Assembly: GCA_049437325.1 (NCBI GenBank)
Contig: JBMTIM010000014.1
Span: forward strand, 1-55,258
DNA length: 55,258 bases
Direction of reading: 5' to 3'
DNA from: UBA11606 sp049437325
Lineage (GTDB): Bacteria > Actinomycetota > Acidimicrobiia > Acidimicrobiales > Aldehydirespiratoraceae
Shown here: in pieces, positions 11,096 to 18,990 of the stretch
How positions within the stretch are numbered: position 1 is the first letter of the stretch
Layout: the number at the start of each line of letters is the position of its first letter
Notes under the pieces: generated by a model
The model's database searches: none
Told to the model about the DNA's origin: nothing
The model's input: only the letters and a program-made list of their open reading frames with translations
Position numbers and translations under genes: made by a program

Positions 11096-11101
11096 TACGG
11101 T
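11096..11101 (+). promoter_or_regulatory. -10 box of the DUF3237 gene
   Basis: TACGGT lies 8 nt before the ATG at 11110, a leaderless arrangement. It sits in the 37-bp divergent gap with the molybdopterin oxidoreductase gene. Confidence 0.5.
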
Positions 11102-11109
11102 CGCGTCGC

Positions 11110-11526
11110 ATGGAACTCATCCCACTTTTCACGCTCGAGGCCTCACTCGCCGACGTCCACGTCATCGGCTCCGGACCGGCAGGCATGCGCACCGTCGCCG
11201 ATGTGTCGGGGGGCACCGTGTCCGGCGAACGCGTGAACGGTTCGGTGAAGGGGTCGAACGCAGCCGACTGGATGCTGACCGACGCCAGCGGTGTTGCCAC
11301 GCTCGACGTTCGGGTCGTGATCGAAACCGACGATGGCGCGCTCATCTACGTCACCTATGGCGGCCGCGCCGAGTGGTCGGCCGGACCCGGCTCGAACCCC
11401 ATCTACATTGCGCCCCGGTTCGAGACCAGCGACGAGCGTTACACCTGGCTCAACACGGTCCAGGCGGTCGGCAAAGGCCAACTCGGGCGCGGCACGGTCA
11501 CCTATGAGATCGCCGAGGTGCGCTGA
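11110..11526 (+). CDS. DUF3237 family protein
   Basis: This 138-aa protein has the DUF3237 pattern: an N-terminal MELIPLFTLEASL strand, GxRxVADVSGGTVSGERVNGSV, the ADWMLTDASGVATLDVR core and the C-terminal WLNTVQAVGKGQL helix/loop. The family is a small single-domain beta-barrel of undetermined function, common next to aromatic and steroid catabolism genes in actinobacteria. It is followed 20 bp later by a thiolase gene that has its own -10 box. No signal peptide is seen. Confidence 0.85.
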   Translation: MELIPLFTLEASLADVHVIGSGPAGMRTVADVSGGTVSGERVNGSVKGSNAADWMLTDASGVATLDVRVVIETDDGALIYVTYGGRAEWSAGPGSNPIYIAPRFETSDERYTWLNTVQAVGKGQLGRGTVTYEIAEVR

Positions 11527-11533
11527 CCTCCCC

Positions 11534-11539
11534 TACGCT
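11534..11539 (+). promoter_or_regulatory. -10 box of the thiolase gene
   Basis: TACGCT lies 7 nt before the ATG at 11547, suggesting an independent leaderless start immediately after the DUF3237 gene. Confidence 0.45.
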
Positions 11540-11546
11540 CCCGCTC

Positions 11547-12728
11547 ATGCGTGAACGTGACGTTGTGATCGTCGACGCCGTGCGCAGCCCGGTCGGGCGA
11601 CGCAACGGCGAACTGTCGACCGGACATGCCATCAATGTGCTCGGCGACATCCAACGGGCCCTCTTCGACCGCACCGGCATGGACCCGGCCCAGATCGGAC
11701 AGGTTGTGGGCGGCTGTGTCGACCAGGTCGGTATGCAGACCATGAACGTCGCCCGGAACGCATGGCTGGCGGCGGGGCTCCCCCTCGAGGTGGCCGCCAC
11801 CACCGTCGACGCCCAGTGCGGTTCGTCGCAGCAGGCAACCAATCTGGCGTTCTCGCTCGTGAAGTCGGGGGTCGTCGACACCGCCGTTGCGTGCGGGGTC
11901 GAACTGATGAGTCGCGTGCCGATGTTCGCCACGACCGCCAACAAGGAGTTCGGCCGGCCGGTCAACAGGCGCTACTGGGAGCACTACGAGTTCACGACCC
12001 AGTTCGAGGGCGCCGAGCGCATCGCCGAACAGTGGGGAATCTCCCGCCACGACGCCGACGTCTACGGCGCTCGCAGCCAGCAGCTCGCAGCAACGGCCTG
12101 GGACGAGGACGCGTTCGGCACGCAGATCGTTCCCATCACGGTGCCCGTGCTCGACGACGACGGGAAGGAGACCGGCGACACGATCACCGTCACCCGCGAC
12201 GGCGGCCTTCGGGAGACCACGGTCGACGGCCTCGCCACCCTCACACCGGTCGCTCGCGACGACGGTATCCACACAGCCGGCACGTCGAGCCAGATGTCCG
12301 ACGGTGCCGGCGCTGTGCTGATGATGACTGCTGAGCGGGCCGACGAGCTCGGCCTCACCCCGCTGGCAACAATCGTCGACGTGTGTTTGGTGGGAACTGA
12401 CCCGGTCCTCATGCTTACGGGCCCGATCGACGCCACCAGGAAGCTCCTTGCCGACAACGACCTCGCGATCGATGACATCGACGTCTTCGAGATCAACGAG
12501 GCGTTCGCCTCGGTGGTACTCGCCTGGGAGCGAGAACTCGGCGCCGAGCGGGCGAACGTCAACCCAAACGGTGGCGCCATCGCCCTCGGTCACCCACTCG
12601 GTGCTACCGGTGCCATCCTCACCACCAAGGCAGTGCACGAACTGCAACGCAGCGGCGGCGAGTACGCCATCGTGTCGATGTGCTGCGGCGGCGGGCTGGG
12701 CACGGGGACCCTGCTCCAGCGGGTCTGA
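11547..12728 (+). CDS. acetyl-CoA C-acyltransferase (thiolase)
   Basis: This 393-aa thiolase II-type enzyme is predicted to cleave 3-ketoacyl-CoA with CoA in beta-oxidation (or condense acyl-CoAs). The nucleophilic Cys lies in DAQCGSSQQA (about residue 93), the catalytic His in GGAIALGHPLGATGA, and the second acid/base Cys in SMCCGGG near the C terminus. The N-terminal VVIVDAVRSPVGRRNG is canonical. The ATG start is supported by the TACGCT box 7 nt upstream. Length is normal for the family (about 390 aa). It is similar to steroid/terpenoid thiolases of actinobacteria, but the substrate is inferred only from context. Confidence 0.93.
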   Translation: MRERDVVIVDAVRSPVGRRNGELSTGHAINVLGDIQRALFDRTGMDPAQIGQVVGGCVDQVGMQTMNVARNAWLAAGLPLEVAATTVDAQCGSSQQATNLAFSLVKSGVVDTAVACGVELMSRVPMFATTANKEFGRPVNRRYWEHYEFTTQFEGAERIAEQWGISRHDADVYGARSQQLAATAWDEDAFGTQIVPITVPVLDDDGKETGDTITVTRDGGLRETTVDGLATLTPVARDDGIHTAGTSSQMSDGAGAVLMMTAERADELGLTPLATIVDVCLVGTDPVLMLTGPIDATRKLLADNDLAIDDIDVFEINEAFASVVLAWERELGAERANVNPNGGAIALGHPLGATGAILTTKAVHELQRSGGEYAIVSMCCGGGLGTGTLLQRV

Positions 12729-12749
12729 GCGACCCGGTCGGGTTTGCTC
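12727..12749. terminator. candidate bidirectional terminator between convergent genes
   Basis: An inverted repeat GAGC-(g)-ACCC / GGGT-(tt)-GCTC begins at the thiolase stop codon and fills most of the 23-bp gap to the convergent lipoprotein gene. It is short and has only three T residues, so support is modest. Confidence 0.35.
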
Positions 12750-12751
12750 GA

Positions 12752-14011
12752 TCAGCCGAAGCTGGTGACGCCGGCCGGCGCAAGCTCCACCCAGGTCTGC
12801 CCAGGCGTGAGCGGCACCGGGACACCGTCGGCAGTCGTCCAGGTCGGCACCGACGCCAGCGACGGCTTGGTCCATGTGACCTCGATGACCTGACCATCGG
12901 TGAACACCCAGCCCCGCCCCGAACCGATGAACTGCTGTTCGCCCACGGAGCTGTTGGCGGTGTCGATCAAGCCGGTGCTGATCGATCCGACCTCGGCCAC
13001 AAGCACGTTCACAGGACGCACCTCCAGTTCGTCGGCATCGACGTGAGGGGTGCCATTCTGCACGCGTCGGTACACCCGCAGTGACTCGTCCCAGAAGTAC
13101 TCGACGGTCGCCGCGGCGTAGTCGATGCGGAGCTCCCCAGCCGCACGTGCGCTCGGTGGGTGCGCAGTGGTTTCGGTGCGGTACTCGAACTGGACCGGCG
13201 GTACACCACCCTCACCGATTGCCTCGGCGATCGCCCAGAGCTCGGACGGGTCGGTCATCAGGTCGTAGCTGGCTGGGCGATCGGGGTGACGGCGATATTC
13301 GTCACGCGTGGCTGCGCCGAGGTCAACCATCAGGTAGGGACGAATGAGCCGACCAGTAACGACGTTGGCCCCCGACCAGACGAAGATCGGGTTGTTGTAA
13401 TGGCGAAAGATGGCGATGTCGGTCGTGCGACCCGAACGCACGGGACCGATCTCTGCCGGAGTTTGCGAATGGAACACCACCACGAGCCGGGTCGAGCCAC
13501 CTTCGATCTGGGTCACGTAGACCACATCGGCCTGGGTCAGGGCTGCTTGCGGGCGTCCCTTGTCGGTGTTGTCGATCTTGGCGACGATCGCCGGACGTGC
13601 TGCGATCGACGGATCGCTGAGTGGCAAGCCGGTGAGGGGGGCGATGCCCGGCGCGACGTCGGCAGGAGGCAGCGCAACCGCCTGCACGATGTTGCGCTGG
13701 GGGTCGAGTTGCCCGAGGAGGCCCCGATAGGCGGGTTCGCCTTCGATGACCGTGACCGCTCCGATGGAGGCAACCGGGTCGACGTCGAGAATCGGCGCCG
13801 GGCCCCGAGAGGTCGGTGGCGCAAAGGGGACCTCGGTCGTGGTCGTGGCACCGCCATCGCTGTCGCCAGCAGCGTCGGCGGCGGTCTGGTCGTCGGCGTC
13901 GGACGTCGGGATGGTGTCGCCGGAGGAGTCTTCGGCGGCTTCGTCTCCTCCGCCACACGACACAGCAAGCAGGGCGAACACGATGAAGAGCGTGAGCAGC
14001 GGGCGGTGCAT
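12752..14011 (-). CDS. DUF3048 (YerB-like) lipoprotein
   Basis: This 419-aa predicted lipoprotein has an N-terminal hydrophobic segment ending in the lipobox LAVSC (Cys19), followed by a low-complexity acidic linker rich in D, A, T and S. DUF3048 covers the rest: AYRGLLGQL, ARPAIVAKIDNTDKGRPQAALTQADVVY, QTPAEIGPVRSGRTTDI and the C-terminal GRGWVFTDGQVIEVTW region. YerB-type proteins sit on the outer face of the membrane and their function is unresolved. The start at 14011 is set by the signal sequence and by TAATCT 8 nt upstream; the frame is open farther upstream but yields no conserved sequence. Confidence 0.88.
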   Translation of the reverse strand: MHRPLLTLFIVFALLAVSCGGGDEAAEDSSGDTIPTSDADDQTAADAAGDSDGGATTTTEVPFAPPTSRGPAPILDVDPVASIGAVTVIEGEPAYRGLLGQLDPQRNIVQAVALPPADVAPGIAPLTGLPLSDPSIAARPAIVAKIDNTDKGRPQAALTQADVVYVTQIEGGSTRLVVVFHSQTPAEIGPVRSGRTTDIAIFRHYNNPIFVWSGANVVTGRLIRPYLMVDLGAATRDEYRRHPDRPASYDLMTDPSELWAIAEAIGEGGVPPVQFEYRTETTAHPPSARAAGELRIDYAAATVEYFWDESLRVYRRVQNGTPHVDADELEVRPVNVLVAEVGSISTGLIDTANSSVGEQQFIGSGRGWVFTDGQVIEVTWTKPSLASVPTWTTADGVPVPLTPGQTWVELAPAGVTSFG

Positions 14012-14019
14012 GGCGCGCC

Positions 14020-14025
14020 AGATTA
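14020..14025 (-). promoter_or_regulatory. -10 box of the DUF3048 lipoprotein gene
   Basis: TAATCT on the minus strand lies 8 nt before the ATG at 14011, again a leaderless arrangement. Confidence 0.5.
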
Positions 14026-14048
14026 CGACGTCATGACGACTGCGGGAC

Positions 14049-14387
14049 TCAGCCACCTGGCAGCTCGCACAATCTGGCGGACACGTCGGCGAGGAAGTGT
14101 TCGACCTCGGCCAGCCCTGCGTCGGACGGCAGCGGATCGAACACCAGACCGAAGGCGACGTGACATTCGGCATCGTCGTCACGGATCAGAAACGTCCCCT
14201 GACAGAACTCGAGTTCGGACGCTCCCGTGTCCATCTCGAACGCCAGCCGCCATGGCGGCTCGATCGACAGCCGCGTCTGCGGCGACAGATCATCGACCAG
14301 CGAGACAATGGCGGGCCACACCTCGGTGCGAGGAGCGCAGCAATGGTGCTCGACCGAGCGGGACTGGTGCTTCACCTTCGCCGGCAT
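14049..14387 (-). CDS. SRPBCC-like small protein
   Basis: This 112-aa protein resembles the START/SRPBCC (polyketide-cyclase-like) fold. The N-terminal strand QSRSVEHHCCAP is followed by the RTEVWPAIVSLVDD helix, and the C terminus ends in the long helix AEVEHFLADVSARLCEL. The family binds hydrophobic ligands in a cavity. An ATG four codons upstream (14399) is possible, but TATGCT ends 7 nt before the ATG at 14387, matching the leaderless pattern, and actually overlaps the upstream ATG. I therefore prefer 14387. No ligand can be assigned. Confidence 0.6.
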   Translation of the reverse strand: MPAKVKHQSRSVEHHCCAPRTEVWPAIVSLVDDLSPQTRLSIEPPWRLAFEMDTGASELEFCQGTFLIRDDDAECHVAFGLVFDPLPSDAGLAEVEHFLADVSARLCELPGG

Positions 14388-14394
14388 CGGGGCG

Positions 14395-14400
14395 AGCATA
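14395..14400 (-). promoter_or_regulatory. -10 box that decides the start of the SRPBCC-like gene
   Basis: TATGCT on the minus strand lies 7 nt before the ATG at 14387, in the gap after the upstream phosphatase stop codon. Confidence 0.4.
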
Positions 14401-14404
14401 GAGG

Positions 14405-15178
14405 TCAGTGGCGGTGATCGAACATCACCGAAACGATGTCATCGACAAGTCCCGGCCGGGCGATGACCAGCCCCGGCGACCACGGATCGGCCTTGTTGAA
14501 CTCGAGAGCGGAGCCGTCGAGGTGGCAGCACACGAGACCGGCGGCCCGGGCGACCGCCACCGGTGCACACGAGTCCCACTCGTACAGGCCACCGCCGTGG
14601 ACGTATGCGTCCATTTCACCACGCACCACCGACATCGCCTTCACCCCGGCGGATCCCACGGCGTAGACATCGGCACCGAGACCCTGGCTCAGTCGCATCC
14701 CGTCGTAGCGACTCCGAGACCGGGAGACGACGATGCGGGGTGCGGAGCCCGATTCGACATCGTGGGGTACTGGTTCGGGGGCCGGGTTGGTGGCCCAGGT
14801 GGTTCCCCAACCGGGGACGGCAACCGCACCGGCGACCGGGTCACCATTGACGACGAGGGCGACGTGGACCGACCAGTTGGCCGAGTAGCCATAGTCCGAC
14901 GAGCCGTCGAGCGGATCGACGATCCAGACCCGCTCTGCGCTCCGCCGCCGGGGATCGTCGCGCCCTTCCTCGGAAAGCACGATGTCGTCGGGACGCTCAG
15001 CTGCGAGCGCCCCCACGATCTGCAGATGCGCTCGCCTGTCACCCTCGTACTCGAGACCTCCCCAGCGGCGATCCACGATGGACGAGCGGGTCAACTCGAC
15101 CAGCATGGCGCCCGTCTCGGTTGCGAGCCGAGCTGCGAGGGCATGGTCGTCGGCCGTGGTTGTGATGGGATCGGTCAC
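14405..15178 (-). CDS. inositol monophosphatase family / 3'(2'),5'-bisphosphate nucleotidase (CysQ-like)
   Basis: This 257-aa Mg-dependent phosphatase has the metal-binding motif IVDPLDGSSDYGY (DPxDGS/T), an upstream acidic motif VLSEEGRDD, and the second motif YEWDSCAPVAVARAAG (WDxxxP/A). It begins with a GTG at 15178 whose first four bases overlap the methyltransferase stop codon (GTGA), indicating translational coupling. The EYEGDRRAHLQ region suits CysQ-type enzymes that recycle PAP or PAPS in sulfate metabolism; an inositol-phosphate substrate is also possible. The frame is open much further upstream through the methyltransferase gene, but that sequence is not conserved. Confidence 0.82.
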   Translation of the reverse strand: MTDPITTTADDHALAARLATETGAMLVELTRSSIVDRRWGGLEYEGDRRAHLQIVGALAAERPDDIVLSEEGRDDPRRRSAERVWIVDPLDGSSDYGYSANWSVHVALVVNGDPVAGAVAVPGWGTTWATNPAPEPVPHDVESGSAPRIVVSRSRSRYDGMRLSQGLGADVYAVGSAGVKAMSVVRGEMDAYVHGGGLYEWDSCAPVAVARAAGLVCCHLDGSALEFNKADPWSPGLVIARPGLVDDIVSVMFDHRH

Positions 15179-15753
15179 GAGCGTCGGTGGACCGAAACGG
15201 CATAGTCGGCGGCCGTGGCGACAAAGGGCGCTCGGTCCCAGGTCGCCCAGCGATCGACGAGTGCAAAACCGGCGCGCTCGGCGTGGCGGTCGTAGTCGGC
15301 GAGCGTCAGTTTGTCCGGGCCCAACTGGAACCCGGCGACGAGCAGTCCACCCTCGCCGACGTGTCGGGCGAGATTGGCGAGCACGCCTTCCTCGGTTCCG
15401 GGAGCAACGAAGATCATCACGTTGCCCGGCATCGCAACGAGGTCGAACGTCCGGCCGAGATCGACGTCGACCAGGTCGCCGAGTACCCACTGCACGACCG
15501 GTTCCTTTCGCTGCGCAGCGTCGAGCATGCCCGGATCGAGGTCGACCCCGACGACGTCGTAGCCGCGACGGTGGAGTTCGATCGCCACGCGTCCGGTGCC
15601 ACAACCGGCGTCGAGGATCGACCCTGACGAGAGGAGATGACAGAGCAGGTCGGCCTCGCCGTGGATCGACTCGCCACTCGCCTCGAGTGCGCGCCATCGG
15701 GCGTCGTAGTCGTCACCCCGCGGGACGTCATCGCGCTCGTTCCAACGGCTCAT
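15175..15753 (-). CDS. SAM-dependent class I methyltransferase
   Basis: This 192-aa protein has SAM-binding motif I in ILDAGCGTGRVAIEL, motif II acid in VVGVDLDPGMLDAA, motif III around VLGDLVDVDLGRTFDLVAMPGN, and post-motif GEGGLLVAGFQL. This is the methyltransf_25/11 type. The ATG at 15753 follows the small ORF's stop by 4 nt, and its own stop overlaps the phosphatase start by 4 nt, so the three form a coupled set. The acceptor is unknown. Confidence 0.85.
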   Translation of the reverse strand: MSRWNERDDVPRGDDYDARWRALEASGESIHGEADLLCHLLSSGSILDAGCGTGRVAIELHRRGYDVVGVDLDPGMLDAAQRKEPVVQWVLGDLVDVDLGRTFDLVAMPGNVMIFVAPGTEEGVLANLARHVGEGGLLVAGFQLGPDKLTLADYDRHAERAGFALVDRWATWDRAPFVATAADYAVSVHRRS

Positions 15754-15757
15754 CGTC

Positions 15758-15910
15758 TCAGCTTCGCGTGCGGATTGGAGCAAGGCGGTGGTCGCCGCCG
15801 CCACCGGGGGGGTTGGTCCGCTCGACGGTGCGGTCTCCGAGTCGATCGGGGAAGAGCTCCATCGCCGACGCATCGAGCGCCCACCCGAGCGGGATCGCTG
15901 ACGTGGACAT
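15758..15910 (-). CDS. predicted 50-aa protein leading the methyltransferase operon
   Basis: The 50-codon ORF MSTSAIPLGW... ends 4 nt before the methyltransferase ATG. Third codon positions are strongly G/C-biased, as in neighbouring genes, and TACGGT lies 7 nt before its ATG in the same arrangement as other genes here. It could be a small protein or a leaderless upstream ORF that couples translation of the operon. It has no recognised domain, signal peptide or membrane segment. The alternative is that it is non-coding 5' sequence of the methyltransferase gene. Confidence 0.5.
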   Translation of the reverse strand: MSTSAIPLGWALDASAMELFPDRLGDRTVERTNPPGGGGDHRLAPIRTRS

Positions 15911-15917
15911 TGTTGGG

Positions 15918-15923
15918 ACCGTA
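15918..15923 (-). promoter_or_regulatory. -10 box of the three-gene methyltransferase operon
   Basis: TACGGT on the minus strand ends 7 nt before the ATG of the 50-codon ORF at 15910. Confidence 0.45.
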
Positions 15924-15976
15924 GCAGTGTCTGCCACGGTCACCCGCGGTGAACCAGTGCTGCACGGATGGATCGA

Positions 15977-16984
15977 TCAGCCCTTGACCAGTTCGGCAAT
16001 CACCCGAAGCTCGTCGACCGAGCGGGGGGCAACGTTGATCATCGTGACCGCGCTCTCCTCCCAGGCCTGCAGGCGATCCTTGATGCGTTCGACCGAACCG
16101 ACGATCGAGATCTCGTCGGCGAACTCGGTCGGGACCTCCATCACCGCCTCGTCTCGGCGCCCGTCCATGAAGAGCTCTTGGATCTTGTACGCCTGTTCCT
16201 CGAACCCCATCCGGGCCATCAGCTTCGTGTGGTAGTTCTGCCCCTTGGCACCCATGCCCCCGATGTAGAAGGCCAGCATGCCCTTCGTGGGCAGCAACGC
16301 CGCTTCCACGTCGTCATGGATCTTGAACGTGACGTTCACACCGATCCCGAATCCGAGCTTCCGGTCCTTGATCTGCTCGTGGTACACCTCCGGCCGCCAC
16401 GGCGAGTAGTAGAGCGGTAGCCAGCCATCGGCGATCTCGGTCGTCTGGGCCACGTTCTTGGGACCTTCGGCGCCGATCCAGATCGGGATCTGGCGCAGCG
16501 GGTGGGTCATGATCTTGAGTGGTTTGCCCAGTCCTTCGGACCCCTCGCCGGTGTAGGGCAGCTGGTAGTGCTCCCCCTGAAACTCCAGAGGCCCCTCACG
16601 CTCGAACGCGCGTCGAAGGATCTCGACATACTCGCGGGTGCGGGCCAGGGGCCGGCGGGACGGCATGCCGTACCATCCCTCGACCACCTGCGGCCCCGAC
16701 ACGCCGAGACCGAGGATCACCCGACCGTTGGAGATGTGGTCGAGCGTCACGGCGTGCATCGCCGTGGCCGCCGGGGTACGGGCACTCAGCTGCACCACAC
16801 CCGTCCCGAGTTTGATGTGCTCCGTGTGGGCGGCAGCCAGCACCAGTGGCGAGAACGCATCGGAACCCCAGGACTCGGCCGTCCACACTGCGTCGTAGCC
16901 CAGTTGGTCGGCCGCCTTGAACCAATCGACGAGGTCGGCGGGCATCGCCCGATTCCAGTAGCCCAGTGTGAGTCCGAGTTCCAT
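15977..16984 (-). CDS. LLM-class (F420-dependent-type) oxidoreductase
   Basis: This 335-aa luciferase-like monooxygenase-superfamily TIM barrel is typical of mycobacterial/acidimicrobial F420-dependent enzymes. Features include the N-terminal MELGLTLGYW, the DAVWTAESWGSDAFSP loop, IKLGTGVVQLSARTP, RVILGLGVSGPQVVEGW and the IPIWIGAEGPKNV segment. The start at 16984 is backed by TACCGT 6 nt upstream. It is divergent from the SDR-led operon across only 51 bp, so regulation and pathway may be shared. The cofactor (F420 versus FMN) and substrate are inferred from family, not shown. Confidence 0.85.
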   Translation of the reverse strand: MELGLTLGYWNRAMPADLVDWFKAADQLGYDAVWTAESWGSDAFSPLVLAAAHTEHIKLGTGVVQLSARTPAATAMHAVTLDHISNGRVILGLGVSGPQVVEGWYGMPSRRPLARTREYVEILRRAFEREGPLEFQGEHYQLPYTGEGSEGLGKPLKIMTHPLRQIPIWIGAEGPKNVAQTTEIADGWLPLYYSPWRPEVYHEQIKDRKLGFGIGVNVTFKIHDDVEAALLPTKGMLAFYIGGMGAKGQNYHTKLMARMGFEEQAYKIQELFMDGRRDEAVMEVPTEFADEISIVGSVERIKDRLQAWEESAVTMINVAPRSVDELRVIAELVKG

Positions 16985-17035
16985 AGGGCGACGGTAGTGG
17001 GCACAGATCCACAACTCCGAATACCGTCAGCGGAC
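16985..17035. promoter_or_regulatory. divergent promoter region with two -10 boxes
   Basis: The 51-bp gap holds TACCGT in both orientations: minus strand 16991-16996 (6 nt before the LLM gene) and plus strand 17022-17027 (8 nt before the SDR gene). Both predict leaderless transcripts, and any regulator binding here would affect both directions. Confidence 0.5.
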
Positions 17036-17815
17036 ATGACCCGCATCACGACCCGCAGCCGCTCCGTCGAAGGCAAGGTCGTCCTCATCACCGGCGCAGC
17101 GTCGGGGATGGGTCGTGCGACCGCGTTCCTGTTCGCTGACGAGGGGGCGAAGGTCGCCGTGACCGACCTCGGCGCCGAGCGTGTGGCGGCGGTGGTCGAC
17201 CGCATTCGTGCCGCCGGAGGCACCGCGCACGGCGTCGTCCTCGACGTCACCGATGCCGAGGCGATCGACGCTGCCGTCGCCGAGATCCGTGCCGAACTCG
17301 GTCCGGTCGATGTCGTGGTCAACAACGCCGGCGTCGGTGCTGGCTCCGCAGTCGACAACCCTGGATTCGAAGACGAGTGGTTCAAGGCCTTCGAGGTCAT
17401 GGTGACCCCTCACCAGCGCATCATCCGGGCATGTCTCGACGATTTGAAGGCCAGCGGCGAGGGTCGCATCGTGAACATCGCGTCGACCGAGGGAATCGGA
17501 GCGCAGCGCAACATGGCGCCGTACACCTCGGCGAAGCACGGCGTGATCGGACTCACCAGGGCGTTGGCGATCGATCTCGGCGTGCACGGCATCACTGTCA
17601 ACGCGATCTGCCCCGGTCCGATCGTGACCGGCATGACCGAGGCAATCCCCGACGACATGCGCGACACGTTCGCCCGTCGTCGCACGGCGCTTCGGCGCTA
17701 CGGCGATCCTGAAGAGGTCGCCCACATGACACTCAGCCTCGCCCTGCCGGCTGCCTCGTTCATCACGGGTGCAATCATCCCGGTCGATGGCGGACTCACC
17801 GCCAAGAACGACTGA
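17036..17815 (+). CDS. SDR-family oxidoreductase, first gene of amine/alcohol catabolic operon
   Basis: This 259-aa classical SDR has TGAASGMGRA at the N terminus, NNAGVG, the catalytic Ser in IVNIASTEG, YTSAK (YxxxK), the P-G motif NAICPGPIVTGM, and the C-terminal SFITGAIIPVDGGL. Its stop is followed after 5 nt by the iron-alcohol dehydrogenase start. The neighbours suggest it oxidises a hydroxyl intermediate in the pathway encoded by the four-gene operon. The start at 17036 is supported by TACCGT 8 nt upstream. Confidence 0.87.
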   Translation: MTRITTRSRSVEGKVVLITGAASGMGRATAFLFADEGAKVAVTDLGAERVAAVVDRIRAAGGTAHGVVLDVTDAEAIDAAVAEIRAELGPVDVVVNNAGVGAGSAVDNPGFEDEWFKAFEVMVTPHQRIIRACLDDLKASGEGRIVNIASTEGIGAQRNMAPYTSAKHGVIGLTRALAIDLGVHGITVNAICPGPIVTGMTEAIPDDMRDTFARRRTALRRYGDPEEVAHMTLSLALPAASFITGAIIPVDGGLTAKND

Positions 17816-17820
17816 CGATC

Positions 17821-18975
17821 GTGACCGCCACTTGGAGCTATCCGACGCAGATCCGCAGCGGTGTCGGCCGTGTCGTCGAAATCGCCGACGCCTGTGTCGA
17901 AGCCGCCATCGCCAAGCCGCTGATCGTCACCGATCCAGGTCTGGTCGACCTCCCACCGGTCCAGTCGATCGTGTCACTGCTCGGTGATGCGGGAGTCGAG
18001 TACGGACTGTTCAGCGACCTCCGCCCGAACCCGACCGGCCGCGACGTCGAGGCCGGGACCGACATGTTCCGGCGCGGTGACCACGACGGCGTGATCGCGA
18101 TCGGCGGGGGCAGCGCACTCGACGTCGGCAAGGTCGTGGCCTTTCACGCCGGGCAGAGCCGACCGCTGTGGGACTTCGAGGATGTCGCCGACCGGTGGAC
18201 CCGCGCCGACCCTGCTGCGATCGCACCGATCATCGCCGTGCCGACCACCGCAGGGACGGGTAGCGAGGTGGGCCGAGCCGGGCTCATCATCGACGAGACA
18301 CAGCGTCGCAAGGTGATCGTGTTCCACCCGAAGATGCTGCCGACCATCGTCATCGCCGACCCTGAATTGACGGTCGGCCTGCCCCGGACGCTCACGGTCG
18401 GCACCGGCATCGACGCCCTGTCTCACTCGCTCGAAGCGATCTGCTCACCAGCCCACCACCCGATGTCGCACGGCATCGGCATGGAGGGCTGCCGACTGGT
18501 GCTCGAGCACCTGCCGGTCGCGGTCGATTCGCCCGGCGACCTGGAGGCTCGGGGCCAGATGCTCACCGCAGCGGGAATGGGGGCCGTCGCGTTCCAGAAG
18601 GGGCTCGGGGCGATGCACGCACTGGCACATCCGATCGGTGCGAGTTTCGACACCCACCACGGCATGACCAACGCAACGTTGATGCCGTACGTGCTCGTCG
18701 CCAATCGCGCTGCGATCGAGTCGACGATCGAACAGCTGGCGGCCTACACGGGCATTGCGGGTGGCTTCGACGGCTTCCTCCACCACATCATGGCGATGCG
18801 AGCATCGATGGACGTCCCCGACACACTCGTCGAGCTCGGCGTCGACGCAGCCGCCGTCGAAGCCATCGCGGCCGCCGCGATCGACGACCCGTCGGCGGCA
18901 ACCAACCCCATTCCAGTCGATCGTGCCTTCGCCGCTCAGATCTTCGAGGCAGCATGCGCCGGGCAACTCGACTGA
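17821..18975 (+). CDS. iron-containing alcohol dehydrogenase
   Basis: This 384-aa group III alcohol dehydrogenase has the nucleotide-binding GGGSALDVGK in the N-terminal domain, TTAGTGSEVGRAG, and a full metal site: Asp and His in TGIDALSHSLEA, His in HALAHPIGA and His in THHGMTNA. A GTG start at 17821 lies 5 nt after the SDR stop. It most likely interconverts an alcohol and aldehyde with NAD(P). Maleylacetate-reductase-like activity is an alternative for this superfamily, given the ring-hydroxylating monooxygenase two genes downstream. Confidence 0.9.
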   Translation: MTATWSYPTQIRSGVGRVVEIADACVEAAIAKPLIVTDPGLVDLPPVQSIVSLLGDAGVEYGLFSDLRPNPTGRDVEAGTDMFRRGDHDGVIAIGGGSALDVGKVVAFHAGQSRPLWDFEDVADRWTRADPAAIAPIIAVPTTAGTGSEVGRAGLIIDETQRRKVIVFHPKMLPTIVIADPELTVGLPRTLTVGTGIDALSHSLEAICSPAHHPMSHGIGMEGCRLVLEHLPVAVDSPGDLEARGQMLTAAGMGAVAFQKGLGAMHALAHPIGASFDTHHGMTNATLMPYVLVANRAAIESTIEQLAAYTGIAGGFDGFLHHIMAMRASMDVPDTLVELGVDAAAVEAIAAAAIDDPSAATNPIPVDRAFAAQIFEAACAGQLD

Positions 18976-18990
18976 GCAAAGATCTCTGCC

